A stretch of 64,000 nt of DNA from Streptomyces liliiviolaceus (GTDB lineage: Bacteria > Actinomycetota > Actinomycetes > Streptomycetales > Streptomycetaceae). The first letter of the stretch is position 1. The number at the start of each line of letters is the position of its first letter. The DNA lies in assembly GCF_018070025.1 (NCBI RefSeq), contig NZ_JAGPYQ010000002.1, positions 930,001 to 994,000 on the forward strand, written 5' to 3'. This document shows positions 33,763 through 46,299 of the stretch, one piece after another. The position numbers and the translations under genes are program-made. Below the pieces are notes generated by a model. The model was given only the letters and a program-made list of their open reading frames with translations, did no database searches and was not told the DNA's origin.

Positions 33763-33800
33763 CCGTCCCCGGCCGCCGTTTGGTGAACGGCCGGGGACGG
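33763..33800 (-). terminator. aroB terminator hairpin
   Basis: CCGTCCCCGGCCG pairs perfectly with CGGCCGGGGACGG (13 bp) around a 12-nt loop, 53 nt past the aroB stop. Confidence 0.85.
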
Positions 33801-33853
33801 CCCGAAGTGCCCGTCCGCGCAGGCGAATCGGTGCAAGTGCCGCTCCGGGGGAG

Positions 33854-36638
<2,785 letters not shown>

Positions 36639-36828
36639 CGGTGCTCCTCATGCTCGCGCCCTGGTACTGCGTCCTGCTCTGCGTACGCGCGTCCTCGCGT
36701 ACGGCGACGGCGCGACCGGGTGCGCGGCCCTGGCCCGCCGCCTCCGATCCTCCCACGTCCGCGCCCTGCGCCCGGCCCCAGGTCCATCTGGCGGACGCGC
36801 CGCGCTCACGCCGTGGTGCCGGTACGCG

Positions 36829-37098
36829 TCACGCCGCGGGGTCGTCCCGCCGGGGCATCGGGGCGTACGAGCCCAGGTGGTCGCTGCCACGGCCCTGTGC
36901 GTACCGTGCCGACTCGGGGATGGGCCGCCCCGTGCGGAGCGCCCGGTGGTAGACGAACTTGCGCCAGGTCCTGAGCGCCCAGGGGGTCAGGACGGCGAGC
37001 AGGAAGAGCCCCAGCGCGGTGCCCTGTGCCCAGTCCGGCAGGAAGCCCACCACCGACTGGAATATCTCCGACTTCCAGGACGCCTGTGTCACGTACAT
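36829..37098 (-). CDS. Small single-span membrane protein, function unknown
   Basis: 89 residues from ATG 37098 (MYVTQASWKSEIFQSVVGFLPDW). A hydrophobic stretch (about 27-43, GTALGLFLLAVLTPWAL) is followed by a basic segment RTWRKFVYHRALRTGRP and a polar tail ending PMPRRDDPAA, so a one-span inner-membrane protein with a cytoplasmic C-terminus is predicted. It lies between aroE (62 bp upstream) and aroC (190 bp downstream) on the same strand. I do not recognise a family. Confidence 0.7.
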   Translation of the reverse strand: MYVTQASWKSEIFQSVVGFLPDWAQGTALGLFLLAVLTPWALRTWRKFVYHRALRTGRPIPESARYAQGRGSDHLGSYAPMPRRDDPAA

Positions 37099-37160
37099 GG
37101 ATCTGTCCCCCGTTGTTCCGATGCGCGCGGCCCCGCCCCCGCGGAACCGGAAGCCGGATC

Positions 37161-38024
37161 CTAGCGGCCGTCCTGGCGGGCCGCGAGGGACTTCTCCCCC
37201 GCCAAGCGCATGACGTCGACCGGGGCCGGAGCGAGGCCCGTCATCTGCTCGACTTGCAGGACCGCCTGGTGTACAAGCAGGTCGAGCCCGCTGACGACGG
37301 CGCCTCCGTACGCGGACCAGCGGGCCGCGAGGTCGGTCGGCCAGGGGTCGTACAGGACGTCGAAGAGGGTGGCGGGCCGTTCGGGGACGGACGGGGCGAG
37401 GGTGTCGGTGGCGCCCGCCGGGGTGGTCGCGATCACCAGGGGCGCGCGCAGGGCCTGTTCGGCCTCCGACCAGTGGGCGGTACGCACCTCGATGTCGAGC
37501 CGCTCGCCCCACTGCCGCATCTCGGCGGCACGCGCCTCGCTGCGGACGTACGCGACGACCTCGCCCGTGCAGACCCGGGCGAGCGCGGCCAGCGCGGAGG
37601 AGGCGGTGGCGCCCGCGCCGAGGATCGCCGCGGATTCCACTTGTTCGATGCCCCGCTCGCGCAGGGCGGCGACGATCCCGGGGATGTCGGTGTTGTCGCC
37701 GACGCGGCGGCCGTCCTCGGTGCACACCACCGTGTTCACGGCCTCGACGGAGGCCGCCGTCGCGGTGATCTCGTCGAGCAGCGGAATGACCGCACGCTTG
37801 AGCGGCATCGTCAGCGAGAGTCCGGCCCATTCGGGACCGAGTTTCCCGATGAATCCGGGCAGCGCCGCCTCGTCGATCTCGAAACGGTCGTACGACCAGT
37901 CGTGCAGACCCAGTTCCCCGTACGCGGCGCGGTGCAGCACCGGGGAAAGGGAATGGCCGATCGGGGAACCGAGAACGGCGGCTCGGCACCGCCGGTCCCC
38001 GTCAGTCCTTGTTGCGCCGCTCAT
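37161..38024 (-). CDS. aroE: Shikimate dehydrogenase
   Basis: 287 residues from ATG 38024 (MSGATRTDGDRRCRAAVLGSP). Shikimate-binding GSPIGHSLSPVLHRAAY and LTMPLKRA (with catalytic Lys), NTDIPG, and a Rossmann part with AILGAGATASSALAAL. It reduces 3-dehydroshikimate to shikimate with NADPH. Its start lies inside the end of mltG (23-base overlap), so it depends on the alaS-ruvX-mltG transcript rather than on the aroC operon 0.5 kb away. Confidence 0.95.
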   Translation of the reverse strand: MSGATRTDGDRRCRAAVLGSPIGHSLSPVLHRAAYGELGLHDWSYDRFEIDEAALPGFIGKLGPEWAGLSLTMPLKRAVIPLLDEITATAASVEAVNTVVCTEDGRRVGDNTDIPGIVAALRERGIEQVESAAILGAGATASSALAALARVCTGEVVAYVRSEARAAEMRQWGERLDIEVRTAHWSEAEQALRAPLVIATTPAGATDTLAPSVPERPATLFDVLYDPWPTDLAARWSAYGGAVVSGLDLLVHQAVLQVEQMTGLAPAPVDVMRLAGEKSLAARQDGR

Positions 38025-39825
38025 TGAATTTCTGAACCAACTTCTCGTGCTCGGCCAGGGTCTTGGTGAAGTCCGTCTTCTTGCCGTCGATGGAGATGAA
38101 GAACATCCACGCACCGCCGTCGGGCTCCAGCGCCGCCCTCAGGGCCTCGTCACCGGGATTACCGATGGGCCCGGGCGGAAGACCCTTGTAGAAGTACGTG
38201 TTGTACGGGTCGTCGTAGTTGCGGATCTCGGCGACCGAGATGTCGATCTTGCTCTGACCCTTGAGGTAGTTGTACGTCGAGTCGAATTCGAGCTTCTGGT
38301 TGGTGACGTCGTTCGTCGGCTTCAGCCGGTTGTAGACGACGGACGCCATCTTCTTGAAGTCGTCGTGCGTGATGCCCTCGGCCTGGACGAGGCTCGCGAC
38401 CGTGACGACCTGCAGCGGGTCCTCAAGGCCCAGGTCCTCGGCCTTCGCCTCCAGGTCGTACTTCTCGTACTCCTTGTTGGCCTGCGCGACCATGTCCTTC
38501 AGGACGGTCTCGGGCTTCATGTTCTTGTCGGCGGGGTAGGTCGCCGGATAGAGGAATCCTTCCAGCGGGTCCTTGATGTCGCTGTCGTCGTTCGCCCAGT
38601 CCGGGAGCCCGAGGCTCTTGTACTTCTTCTTGGCGATCTCCGCGGTGGTTCCCTTGGAGAGATCGAGCTGTTTGTCGATCGCCTCGTACACCGTGACGTT
38701 GCGCTGCCCTTCCCTGACGACCAGATTGTTCTGGCTCTTGGGATCGAGCATCAGCGCGACAGCGCTTTCCGCGGACATCTGCTTCTTCAGCAGATAGGAA
38801 CCCGCCTGGATCTTGTCGCCGTTCTCGTTCTGCGCCTGGGCCGCCACGAAGGCGTCCACGCTCTTGACGACGCCGGCCGCCTTCAGTTTCTGGCCGATGA
38901 CCGATCCGAAGGCGCCCTTGGGAATCACGACGGTCACCTGGCCGCCGGTTCCCTCTCCCGCGTAATCGGGGGCCGAACCGAAACGGCTCTGATAGAACTG
39001 GTAGCCGAAATAGGTGACGCCACCGCCCACCGAGAGGAGGACGAGGGAGACCACAAGGCAGGCACAGCCGTTCTTGCTCTTCTTCTCGCCTTTGCCCTTG
39101 CTTCCCTTACCGCCTTTGCCGCCTTTGCCGCGCCGCCGGTTCTGCGGGTCGTCGTCGGAGTCGTCCTCGTCGTCGTCACCGCCCGCGAAGAACGCGTGCT
39201 CGCCCTGGTCCGGACCCGGGTCCCAGTCGGTGCGCTTCGATTCCGGTTCCGGTTCCGCCTCGGGTTCCGGTTCGGCGCGGCGGCGGCTCGGCGGCTCCGG
39301 CGGCGGATAGGCGTCGGGAGTCCCGTAGTAGTCGGGCTGCTGACCGTTGTACGCCACGGCCTGGCCGCCGTAGGGATCGTTCGGGTCACCGCCGTACGGG
39401 ACCTGTTGCTGCTGTTGCTGCTGGTACTGCTGGCCCGCGTCCCAGCCGCCGTTGTACGGCTGGCCGTTCTGGTCGTACTGCTGACCGTTCGGGTCGTACT
39501 GCCCGCCGCCCTGGTTGTGGTAGCCCTGCCCACCCTGGCCGTTGTACTGCTGCGGAGAATGACCGCCGTACTGCTGCTGCCCCTGGACGTAGTGCTGCTG
39601 CTGTCCCTGGGCGTACTGCTGCTGCGCCTGGTCGTAGTCGGCCTGCTGACCTGTGCCCCAGTCGCCGTACTGCGGCTGCTGCGGCTGCTCCGGATAGTGC
39701 TGCGGCTGGCCGCCGTAGGGGGACTGGGCCGCGTGGGCCTCCTGTCCTCCCCATCCGCCGTCCCCGTACAACGGGTCCTCGGGATGCCACGGTTCGGAGC
39801 CTGGGCCCCGGCCATACTCAGTCAT
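38002..39825 (-). CDS. mltG: Endolytic murein transglycosylase MltG with long Gln/Tyr-rich cytoplasmic region
   Basis: 607 residues. Residues 1-190 are Gln-, Gly- and Tyr-rich low complexity (QQYAQGQQQHYVQGQQQ and QYDQNGQPYNGG). They are followed by an acidic stretch (DDDEDDSDDDP), a very Lys/Gly-rich linker, one membrane segment (about 255-278, CACLVVSLVLLSVGGGVTYFGY) and an extracellular YceG/MltG domain. That domain has a LysM-like part and the catalytic region SLVQAEGITHDDFKKMASV with the likely Glu. MltG cuts nascent glycan strands and sets their length. E. coli MltG has only a short cytoplasmic tail. Confidence 0.93.
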   Translation of the reverse strand: MTEYGRGPGSEPWHPEDPLYGDGGWGGQEAHAAQSPYGGQPQHYPEQPQQPQYGDWGTGQQADYDQAQQQYAQGQQQHYVQGQQQYGGHSPQQYNGQGGQGYHNQGGGQYDPNGQQYDQNGQPYNGGWDAGQQYQQQQQQQVPYGGDPNDPYGGQAVAYNGQQPDYYGTPDAYPPPEPPSRRRAEPEPEAEPEPESKRTDWDPGPDQGEHAFFAGGDDDEDDSDDDPQNRRRGKGGKGGKGSKGKGEKKSKNGCACLVVSLVLLSVGGGVTYFGYQFYQSRFGSAPDYAGEGTGGQVTVVIPKGAFGSVIGQKLKAAGVVKSVDAFVAAQAQNENGDKIQAGSYLLKKQMSAESAVALMLDPKSQNNLVVREGQRNVTVYEAIDKQLDLSKGTTAEIAKKKYKSLGLPDWANDDSDIKDPLEGFLYPATYPADKNMKPETVLKDMVAQANKEYEKYDLEAKAEDLGLEDPLQVVTVASLVQAEGITHDDFKKMASVVYNRLKPTNDVTNQKLEFDSTYNYLKGQSKIDISVAEIRNYDDPYNTYFYKGLPPGPIGNPGDEALRAALEPDGGAWMFFISIDGKKTDFTKTLAEHEKLVQKFNERRNKD

Positions 39826-39942
39826 CGATCCCCTAGAGCCGCGAGGCGGTGGTCGCGCGGTGGCTGGGCTTCCGTCGCCTCTTCTCCTGTGCGGAAGCTA
39901 TTCGAACACCACCGCATCGCGCGGAACGTTACCGTACCGCGA

Positions 39943-40428
39943 TCAGATGACCACTTCGACGCCCTCGCCCGGAGATGTACCTGACACCCGTTCGGACTCC
40001 AGTGCCTGTTGGAGAATGATCACGGCTGCGACCTGGTCGATGACCGATCTGCCCTTCTTGGACTTCACGCCCGAGGCGCGCAGTCCCTGACTGGCCGTCA
40101 CTGTGGTCATCCTCTCGTCCACGAGGCGCACCGACACCGGTGCGATCGCGTGTGCGAGCTCCTGTGCGAATGCGCGGACCTTGAGGGCTGCCGGGCCCTC
40201 GCCCCCCTTCAGGGAGCGAGGAAGGCCCACGACGACCTCGATCGGCTCGTACTCCTCGACGAGTTGCCGCAGCCGCCGGTGGGCGGCCGGGACGTCACGT
40301 CCCGGCACGGTCTCCACCGGCGTGGCCAGGATCCCGTCGGGGTCGCAGGAGGCGACCCCGATCCGGGCGTCCCCGACATCGATGGCGAGCCGCCGGCCGC
40401 GGCGCATGACCCGCTCGCCGTCGCTCAC
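39943..40428 (-). CDS. ruvX: RuvX/YqgF putative Holliday junction resolvase / pre-16S nuclease
   Basis: 161 residues from GTG 40428 ([22 protein letters not shown]). RNase H-like fold: [13 protein letters not shown] with the first catalytic Asp, [21 protein letters not shown] and a C-terminal DQVAAVIIL with another acidic residue. E. coli YqgF processes the 5' end of 16S rRNA. The start overlaps the alaS stop by 4 bases. An in-frame ATG seven codons downstream is an alternative start. Confidence 0.92.
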   Translation of the reverse strand: MSDGERVMRRGRRLAIDVGDARIGVASCDPDGILATPVETVPGRDVPAAHRRLRQLVEEYEPIEVVVGLPRSLKGGEGPAALKVRAFAQELAHAIAPVSVRLVDERMTTVTASQGLRASGVKSKKGRSVIDQVAAVIILQQALESERVSGTSPGEGVEVVI

Positions 40429-43097
40429 TTGGCGGTCTCGGCCACAAGCCGCTCGACGGCGTCGACGGCCTCACCGATGGCGGCCGGGTTCTGGCCGCCG
40501 CCCTGGGCCACGTCGGGCTTGCCGCCCCCGCCGCCGCCGAGGGTCTTGGCGGCCGTGCGCACCAGGTCACCGGCCTTGAGACCGCGCTCGCGGGCCGCCT
40601 CGTTGGTGGCGATGACCGTCAGCGGTTTGCCGTTGACAGTGGTGAACAGGGCGACCACGACGGCCCGTCCGCCCTGGATGCGGCCGCGTACGTCGAGGAC
40701 CAGCTTGCGCAGGTCGTCGGCGCCTGTGCCGTCCGGGACCTGGCCGGTGACCAGGGCGACGCCCTGCACGTCCTTGGCCGACCCGGCGAGACCGGCGGCG
40801 GCCTGGAGGACCTTCTCCGCGCGGAACTTCTCGATCTCCTTCTCGGCGTCCTTCAGCTTGCCGAGCATGGCCGAGACCTTCTCCGGGAGCTCTTCCGGAC
40901 GGCCCTTGATCAGCTCCTGGAGCTGGGCGACGACCGTGTGCTCACGGGCGAGGAAGTTGTAGGCGTCGACACCCACCAGGGCCTCGATACGACGTACGCC
41001 CGAACCGATCGACGACTCGCCGAGCAGCTTGACCAGGCCGAGCTGGGCGGTGTTGTGCACGTGTGTGCCGCCGCACAGCTCCTTGGAGAAGTCGCCGATG
41101 GTGACCACGCGCACGCGCTCGCCGTACTTCTCGCCGAACTCGGCGATGGCGCCCTGCTTCTTGGCCTCGTCGATGCTGAGGATCTCGGCGTGCACGTCGA
41201 GGTCGCGGGTGAGCACCTCGTTGATCTTCTGCTCGACGTCCGTCATCACGGCCGTGGGCACGGCGGACGGGGAGCCGAAGTCGAAGCGGAAGCGGCCGGG
41301 CTGGTTCTCGGAACCGGCCTGGGCGGCCGTCGGGCCGAGGGCGTCGCGCAGGGCCTGGTGGGTCAGGTGGGTGGCCGAGTGGGCGCGGGCGATGGCCGTA
41401 CGGCGGCGCACGTCGATGACGGCCTGGGCCTTGGCGCCGACGGTCACCTCACCGACCTGGACGACGCCCTTGTGGACGTACACCCCGGGGACGGGCTTCT
41501 GGCAGTCGCGGACCTCGACGACGGCACCGGTGTCGATCCTGATGCGGCCGGTGTCGCCGATCTGGCCGCCGCCCTCGGCGTAGAACGGGGTGCGGTCGAG
41601 GACGATCTCGACCTCGTCGCCCTCGGTGGCGGCGGGCGAGGAGACACCGTCGACGAGGATGCCGACGACCGTGGACTCGCCCTCGGTGCTGGTGTAGCCG
41701 ATGAAGTCGGTCTCACCGGCGGCGTCGGCGATCTCGCGGTAGGCGCCCATGTCGGCGTGCCCGGTCTTCTTGGCCTTGGCGTCGGCCTTGGCGCGCTCCC
41801 GCTGCTCCTTCATCAGGCGCCGGAAGCCGTCCTCGTCCACGGACAGGCCCTGCTCGGAGGCCATCTCCAGGGTGAGGTCGATCGGGAAGCCCCAGGTGTC
41901 GTGGAGCAGGAAGGCCTTGTCGCCGGACAGGACCGTGCCGCCGGAGGCCTTGGTCTCCGTGACGGCGGTGTCGAGGATGTTGGTGCCGCCCTTCAGCGCC
42001 TTGAGGAAGGCGGCCTCCTCGGCGAGGGCGACGGTCTCGATGCGCTTGCGGTCGGAGACCAGCTCCGGGTACTGCCGGCCCATCATCTCGATGACGACGT
42101 CGACGAGGTCCTGGACGACCGGGCCGGTGGCGCCGAGCAGCCGCATGTTGCGGATGGCGCGGCGCATGATGCGGCGCAGCACGTAGCCGCGGCCCTCGTT
42201 GCCTGGGGAGACGCCGTCGCCGATGAGCATCACGGACGTCCGCATGTGGTCGGTGACCACGCGCAGGGAGACGTCGGAGGCGTGGGCGGTGCCGTACTCG
42301 ACACCGGTCAGCTCGGTGGCCTTCTTGATGACGGCCATGGAGGTGTCGATCTCGTACAGGTTCTGCACGCCCTGGAGGATCATGGCGAGGCGTTCGAGGC
42401 CGAGACCCGTGTCGATGTTCTGGCTCGGCAGGTCGCCGAGGATCTCGAAGTCCTCCTTCGAGGTGCCCTCGCCGCGCTCGTACTGCATGAAGACGAGGTT
42501 CCAGATCTCCACGTACCGCTCGTCGTTGACGGCGGGGCCGCCCTCGACGCCGAACTCGGGGCCGCGGTCGTAGTTGATCTCGGAACACGGGCCGCAGGGT
42601 CCGGGGACGCCCATGGACCAGTAGTTGTCCTTCTTGCCCAGGCGCTGGATGCGCTCCTTGGGGACGCCGACGACCTCGTGCCAGATGCGCTCGGCCTCGT
42701 CGTCCTCCAGGTACACGGTGATCCAGAGCTTCTCCGGCTCCAGGCCGTAACCGCCCTTGTCCTGGGGGCTGGTCAGCAGCTCCCAGGCGTACTTGATGGC
42801 GCCTTCCTTGAAGTAGTCGCCGAAGGAGAAGTTGCCGCACATCTGGAAGAACGTGCCGTGCCGGGTGGTCTTGCCGACCTCTTCGATGTCCGGCGTACGG
42901 ACGCACTTCTGGACGCTGGTGGCGCGGGCGAAGGGAGGCTTGACCTCACCGAGGAAGTACGGCTTGAAGGGGACCATGCCGGCCGGGACCAGGAGCAGAG
43001 TCGGGTCGTCCGCGATGAGCGACGCCGAAGGGACGACGGTGTGCCCGCGCTCCTCGAAGAAGCTCAACCAGCGGCGACGAATCTCGGCCGACTCCAT
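40425..43097 (-). CDS. alaS: Alanyl-tRNA synthetase
   Basis: 890 residues ([22 protein letters not shown]). Class II core (1-250) with the R-V-P-SLI start, CGPCSEI motif region and motif 3; a middle tRNA-recognition domain; the editing domain with HSATH (in [14 protein letters not shown]) and CGGTH zinc ligands; and the C-terminal C-Ala domain with Gly-rich [16 protein letters not shown]. It charges tRNA-Ala and clears mischarged Ser/Gly. It heads an alaS-ruvX-mltG-aroE run and follows the DUF948 and DUF6167 genes. Confidence 0.98.
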   Translation of the reverse strand: MESAEIRRRWLSFFEERGHTVVPSASLIADDPTLLLVPAGMVPFKPYFLGEVKPPFARATSVQKCVRTPDIEEVGKTTRHGTFFQMCGNFSFGDYFKEGAIKYAWELLTSPQDKGGYGLEPEKLWITVYLEDDEAERIWHEVVGVPKERIQRLGKKDNYWSMGVPGPCGPCSEINYDRGPEFGVEGGPAVNDERYVEIWNLVFMQYERGEGTSKEDFEILGDLPSQNIDTGLGLERLAMILQGVQNLYEIDTSMAVIKKATELTGVEYGTAHASDVSLRVVTDHMRTSVMLIGDGVSPGNEGRGYVLRRIMRRAIRNMRLLGATGPVVQDLVDVVIEMMGRQYPELVSDRKRIETVALAEEAAFLKALKGGTNILDTAVTETKASGGTVLSGDKAFLLHDTWGFPIDLTLEMASEQGLSVDEDGFRRLMKEQRERAKADAKAKKTGHADMGAYREIADAAGETDFIGYTSTEGESTVVGILVDGVSSPAATEGDEVEIVLDRTPFYAEGGGQIGDTGRIRIDTGAVVEVRDCQKPVPGVYVHKGVVQVGEVTVGAKAQAVIDVRRRTAIARAHSATHLTHQALRDALGPTAAQAGSENQPGRFRFDFGSPSAVPTAVMTDVEQKINEVLTRDLDVHAEILSIDEAKKQGAIAEFGEKYGERVRVVTIGDFSKELCGGTHVHNTAQLGLVKLLGESSIGSGVRRIEALVGVDAYNFLAREHTVVAQLQELIKGRPEELPEKVSAMLGKLKDAEKEIEKFRAEKVLQAAAGLAGSAKDVQGVALVTGQVPDGTGADDLRKLVLDVRGRIQGGRAVVVALFTTVNGKPLTVIATNEAARERGLKAGDLVRTAAKTLGGGGGGKPDVAQGGGQNPAAIGEAVDAVERLVAETAK

Positions 43098-43465
43098 CAG
43101 TGGTCCTCATTCCGGTTGTACGAGTACGTCGACCTCTCGACGTACGTCGGGTTCTTGCTGTACTTCGAGTTCTTGCTGTACTTCGGGTCGTTGCTGTTCT
43201 CGATGGCGGCGACGCGGCGCGGGGCGGCCAGTTCGGGATCGGTGTTGAGCCCGAGCGCCTCGCCGAGTTCCGCCTCTCGCTGGACCATGCCGGCCCTGAC
43301 GTCGAGGGCGAAGTCCTTGACGCGGTGGCCCGCCTCGATCGCCTTGTTCGCGGCCTGCGCCGCGAGGCTCTCGGGCGTCAGCTGCTTGATCTTGCGGTTG
43401 ACCTTGGTGGTGGCCCACACACCGGCGGCTGCGCCCGCGGTGAACCAGAACGTACGGCGGAACAT
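43097..43465 (-). CDS. DUF6167-like small membrane protein
   Basis: 122 residues ([22 protein letters not shown]). One N-terminal hydrophobic segment (6-20) is followed by helices rich in Ala and charged residues and then an unusual Tyr/Ser/Asn tail with repeats of (D/N)(P/S)KYSKN, ending YSYNRNEDH. It sits between the DUF948 protein (7 bp) and alaS (the last base of its stop codon is the first base of the alaS ATG). I recall this three-gene arrangement in other streptomycetes. Its function is unknown; DUF assignment is from memory. Confidence 0.8.
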   Translation of the reverse strand: MFRRTFWFTAGAAAGVWATTKVNRKIKQLTPESLAAQAANKAIEAGHRVKDFALDVRAGMVQREAELGEALGLNTDPELAAPRRVAAIENSNDPKYSKNSKYSKNPTYVERSTYSYNRNEDH

Positions 43466-43472
43466 CGCTGCG

Positions 43473-43907
43473 TCAGTCCTTCTTCCGCTTTCCCCGTCGC
43501 GCCGACGGGACGGTGCGGCCCACGATCACGGTGCGTCGCGTGGGCTTGGCGGGCTCGTCCTCGCGGCGGCCGCCCATGGCCCGGCGCACGCCGTAGCCGA
43601 ACGCCGCCACCTTCACCAGCGGGCCGCCGAAGGTCGAGGCGACGGTCGAGGAGAGCGCCGACGCGTTCGACGTGACCTCCTGGACGTCCGCGGCGATGGC
43701 GTCGACCCGCTCGATCTGGGTCTGTGCGGAGCGCACGGCCGCGGAGGCGTCCGCGAGGAGCGGGACCGTCTGTTCGGTCACGTCCGCGACGAGCTTGGTG
43801 GTCGCCCTGAGCGTCTGGGCCAGCCTCGCGAGTGCCACCGCGAGGAAGGAGACCAGGATCGCCCAGAAGACGGCCACCAGGATCCCGGCCACCTCACCAC
43901 CGGACAC
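43473..43907 (-). CDS. DUF948 membrane protein
   Basis: 144 residues from GTG 43907 (VSGGEVAGILVAVFWAILVSF). One N-terminal membrane segment (about 7-27) leads into a heptad-like coiled-coil region (30-95, LAQTLRATTKLVADVTEQTVPLLADASAAVRSAQTQIERV), typical of DUF948, then a basic tail ending RRGKRKKD. Such proteins are membrane-anchored coiled coils of unknown role. It is the first gene of the run toward alaS. Confidence 0.85.
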   Translation of the reverse strand: MSGGEVAGILVAVFWAILVSFLAVALARLAQTLRATTKLVADVTEQTVPLLADASAAVRSAQTQIERVDAIAADVQEVTSNASALSSTVASTFGGPLVKVAAFGYGVRRAMGGRREDEPAKPTRRTVIVGRTVPSARRGKRKKD

Positions 43908-44043
43908 TGCGCACCCGCTCCCTGAATTCGTGCCTCACCATCGAAAAGTCGTCCTCCGACCCTATCGCGCCGGGGCCGCGGCTCTGTACCGGATTACCGT
44001 CCGCCGCACCAGTCCTCGCGCGAAGCGATTGTACGGAGTGCTC

Positions 44044-46254
44044 ATGGATGAGTACGCTCCGTTGCCCATGCGGTCTTCTCAGGGTTCTCAGCCCTCCGGA
44101 GCGGGGGCGGGCGGTCACCGGGCCGGCAATCTGACCCTGGAGCTCAACGCGTTCGTGGGCCGGGCGGCCGAGCTGACGCGACTGGACGCGGCCCTCGGCG
44201 CCGCACGGCTGGTGACGGTGACGGGCCCCGGCGGGGTCGGCAAGTCGCGGCTGGCGGCGCACGCGGCGGCCCGGCTCCGGCCGGACGACGGGGTGTGGCG
44301 GGTGGAGCTGGCCGAGCTGCGCGAGCCGGAACTCGTCGCGTACGCCGTAGTGGAGGCGCTGGGACTGACGGATCACACCTCGCGACCACCGCGCCAGGTC
44401 CTGCTCGACCACCTCGCGCAGCGGCACCTGCTGCTCGTGCTCGACGGGTTCGAGCATCTGGTCGACGCGTGCGCGTCGCTGGTCGGTGAGCTGCTGCGGC
44501 GCGCGGGGGGCCTGCGGGTGCTCGCCGTGGGGCGCAGGCCGCTCTCGGTGGAGGGCGAGCAGGTGTTCCCGCTGGCGCCGCTGGCCGAGGCGGAGGCGGC
44601 CGAGCTGTTCGCGGACCGCGCCGCCGCCGGCACACCGGGTTTCGCGCTGCACGACGGCAACCGCACGGACGTGCACGAGATCTGCCGGCGGCTGGACGGG
44701 GTCCCGCTCGCCGTGGAGCTGGCCGCGGGACGGCTGCGGGCCCTGTCCCCCGCGCAGCTGCTGGCCCGGCTCGACGACCGCTTCCGGCTGCTCACGGGCG
44801 GTGGGCGCGACACACTGCCACGCCATCAGACGCTGCGCACGGCGATCGGCTGGAGCCATGAGCTGTGCACACCGCAGGAGCGGCTGATGTGGGCGCGGCT
44901 GTCGGTGTTCGCCGGACAGTTCGACCTGGAGTCCGTGGAGTACGTGTGCGGGGGCGGCGGGCTGCACCCCGACAACATCCTCGACGTCCTCCACGAGCTG
45001 CTGGCCCAGTCGGTGATCACCCGCGAGGAGACACCGGCGGGCGTGCGCTACCGGATGCTGGACACGGTCCGGGCGTACGGCGCGGACTGGCTGGAGGCCA
45101 CCGAGGACGGGGAGCGGCTGCGGCGGCGCCACCGCGACTGGTTCATGGGGCTGGCGACCTGGGGCGAGCTGGACTGGTTCTCGCCCCGGCAGCACGAGGT
45201 GGCCGCGCGGGTGGAGGCGGAGCTGCCGAATCTGCGCCGCGCCCTGGAGCACTGTCTGAGCGAGCCGGACGACGGGCATCTGGGCCAGTACCTCGCGGGG
45301 ACCCTCTGGTTCTACTGGGTGGGCTGTGGGCGGCTGTCGGAGGGGCGGCACTGGCTGGAGCGCAGTCTGGACCTGGACACCGAGCACGAGAGTTCGCGGC
45401 TGAAGGCGCTGTGGGTGCTGGGCTATGTGGCGATCCTCCAGGGCGACACCGTGCCCGCGTTCGCCGCGCTCGTCGAGTGCCGCCGGACGGCGGAACTCGC
45501 CGGGAACCGCACCGCGCTGGCCTACGCCGAGCACCGCACCGGCTGTCTGGCCCTGGTCACGGACGACATGCCCCGTGCCCAGACCCTGCTGCGCTCGGCG
45601 CTCGACCGCTATCACGAGATCGGCGAGCTGAACAGCAACGTACTGATGGCGCAGGTGGAACTGGCGATGGCGCTGGCCTTCCAGGGCGAGCTGCCGGACG
45701 CGGTGCGCCTGTGCGAGGAGGTGCGCCGGGTCTGCGTGGACCACGGAGAACGCTGGTCGCTGGCGTACGCGCTGTACGTGCTGGCGTACGCGGCCTGGGC
45801 CGAGGGTGATCCGGTGGGCGCCCGGCAACTGCTCACCGAGTGCCTGGACATCACCCATGGCTTCCACGACCTGCTCGGCACGGTCCTGACGGTGGAGCTG
45901 CTCGCGCTGGTCACCGTGGCGGAGGGCGACGCGGCCGAGGCGGCGGTGCTCCAGGGCTGCGCCTCCCGGATGTGGCCGTCGGTGGGCCTGCCCCTGTTCG
46001 GCTCGGCCTACTACAACGCCCCGCACGAGCGGTGCGAGGCCATGGCCCGGGAGCGGCTGGGCGACGAACGGTACGAGGAGTGCGTACGGTCCGGGGCGCG
46101 GCTGGGCCGGCAGGCGGCGGTGGGCCGGGCGCTGGGCCGCGCCCGGCCGGAGGCGCTCGGTGCGTCGGCCGCGCCGCGTGGCATCCCGGCACCCCCGGAC
46201 ATGCGAGAACCCGCCGCCTCGCCCACCCGCAAGGGTGGGGAGACGACGGGCTGA
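44044..46254 (+). CDS. STAND/NB-ARC-type ATPase with TPR-like C-terminus, no DNA-binding domain
   Basis: 736 residues from ATG 44044 (MDEYAPLPMRSSQGSQPS); ATG 44068 is an alternative start. NTPase domain with Walker A GPGGVGKS (61-68), Walker B HLLLVLDG (128-135), a sensor-like EGEQVFPLAPL and the GVPLAVELAAGRL winged-helix entry of AfsR/LuxR-type STAND proteins. A helical, TPR-like region follows (about 440-690). LuxR-type members end with a helix-turn-helix; this one instead ends in a Pro/Ala-rich tail. It may act through protein partners. It is monocistronic, divergent from the DUF948 gene and convergent with rpsD. Confidence 0.85.
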   Translation: MDEYAPLPMRSSQGSQPSGAGAGGHRAGNLTLELNAFVGRAAELTRLDAALGAARLVTVTGPGGVGKSRLAAHAAARLRPDDGVWRVELAELREPELVAYAVVEALGLTDHTSRPPRQVLLDHLAQRHLLLVLDGFEHLVDACASLVGELLRRAGGLRVLAVGRRPLSVEGEQVFPLAPLAEAEAAELFADRAAAGTPGFALHDGNRTDVHEICRRLDGVPLAVELAAGRLRALSPAQLLARLDDRFRLLTGGGRDTLPRHQTLRTAIGWSHELCTPQERLMWARLSVFAGQFDLESVEYVCGGGGLHPDNILDVLHELLAQSVITREETPAGVRYRMLDTVRAYGADWLEATEDGERLRRRHRDWFMGLATWGELDWFSPRQHEVAARVEAELPNLRRALEHCLSEPDDGHLGQYLAGTLWFYWVGCGRLSEGRHWLERSLDLDTEHESSRLKALWVLGYVAILQGDTVPAFAALVECRRTAELAGNRTALAYAEHRTGCLALVTDDMPRAQTLLRSALDRYHEIGELNSNVLMAQVELAMALAFQGELPDAVRLCEEVRRVCVDHGERWSLAYALYVLAYAAWAEGDPVGARQLLTECLDITHGFHDLLGTVLTVELLALVTVAEGDAAEAAVLQGCASRMWPSVGLPLFGSAYYNAPHERCEAMARERLGDERYEECVRSGARLGRQAAVGRALGRARPEALGASAAPRGIPAPPDMREPAASPTRKGGETTG

Positions 46255-46299
46255 CGCTCTACGAGCAGGCGCGAGGCCGGTGGTGCCGTGTACGCCTGA

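Noticed and set aside
36639..36828. Small gene between aroC and the 89-residue protein
   Set aside because: Open frames there are short, Arg/Ala/Pro-rich and lack ribosome-binding sites.
40938..43925. Plus-strand frame of 995 codons opposite alaS
   Set aside because: Antisense shadow of alaS with no recognisable motif.
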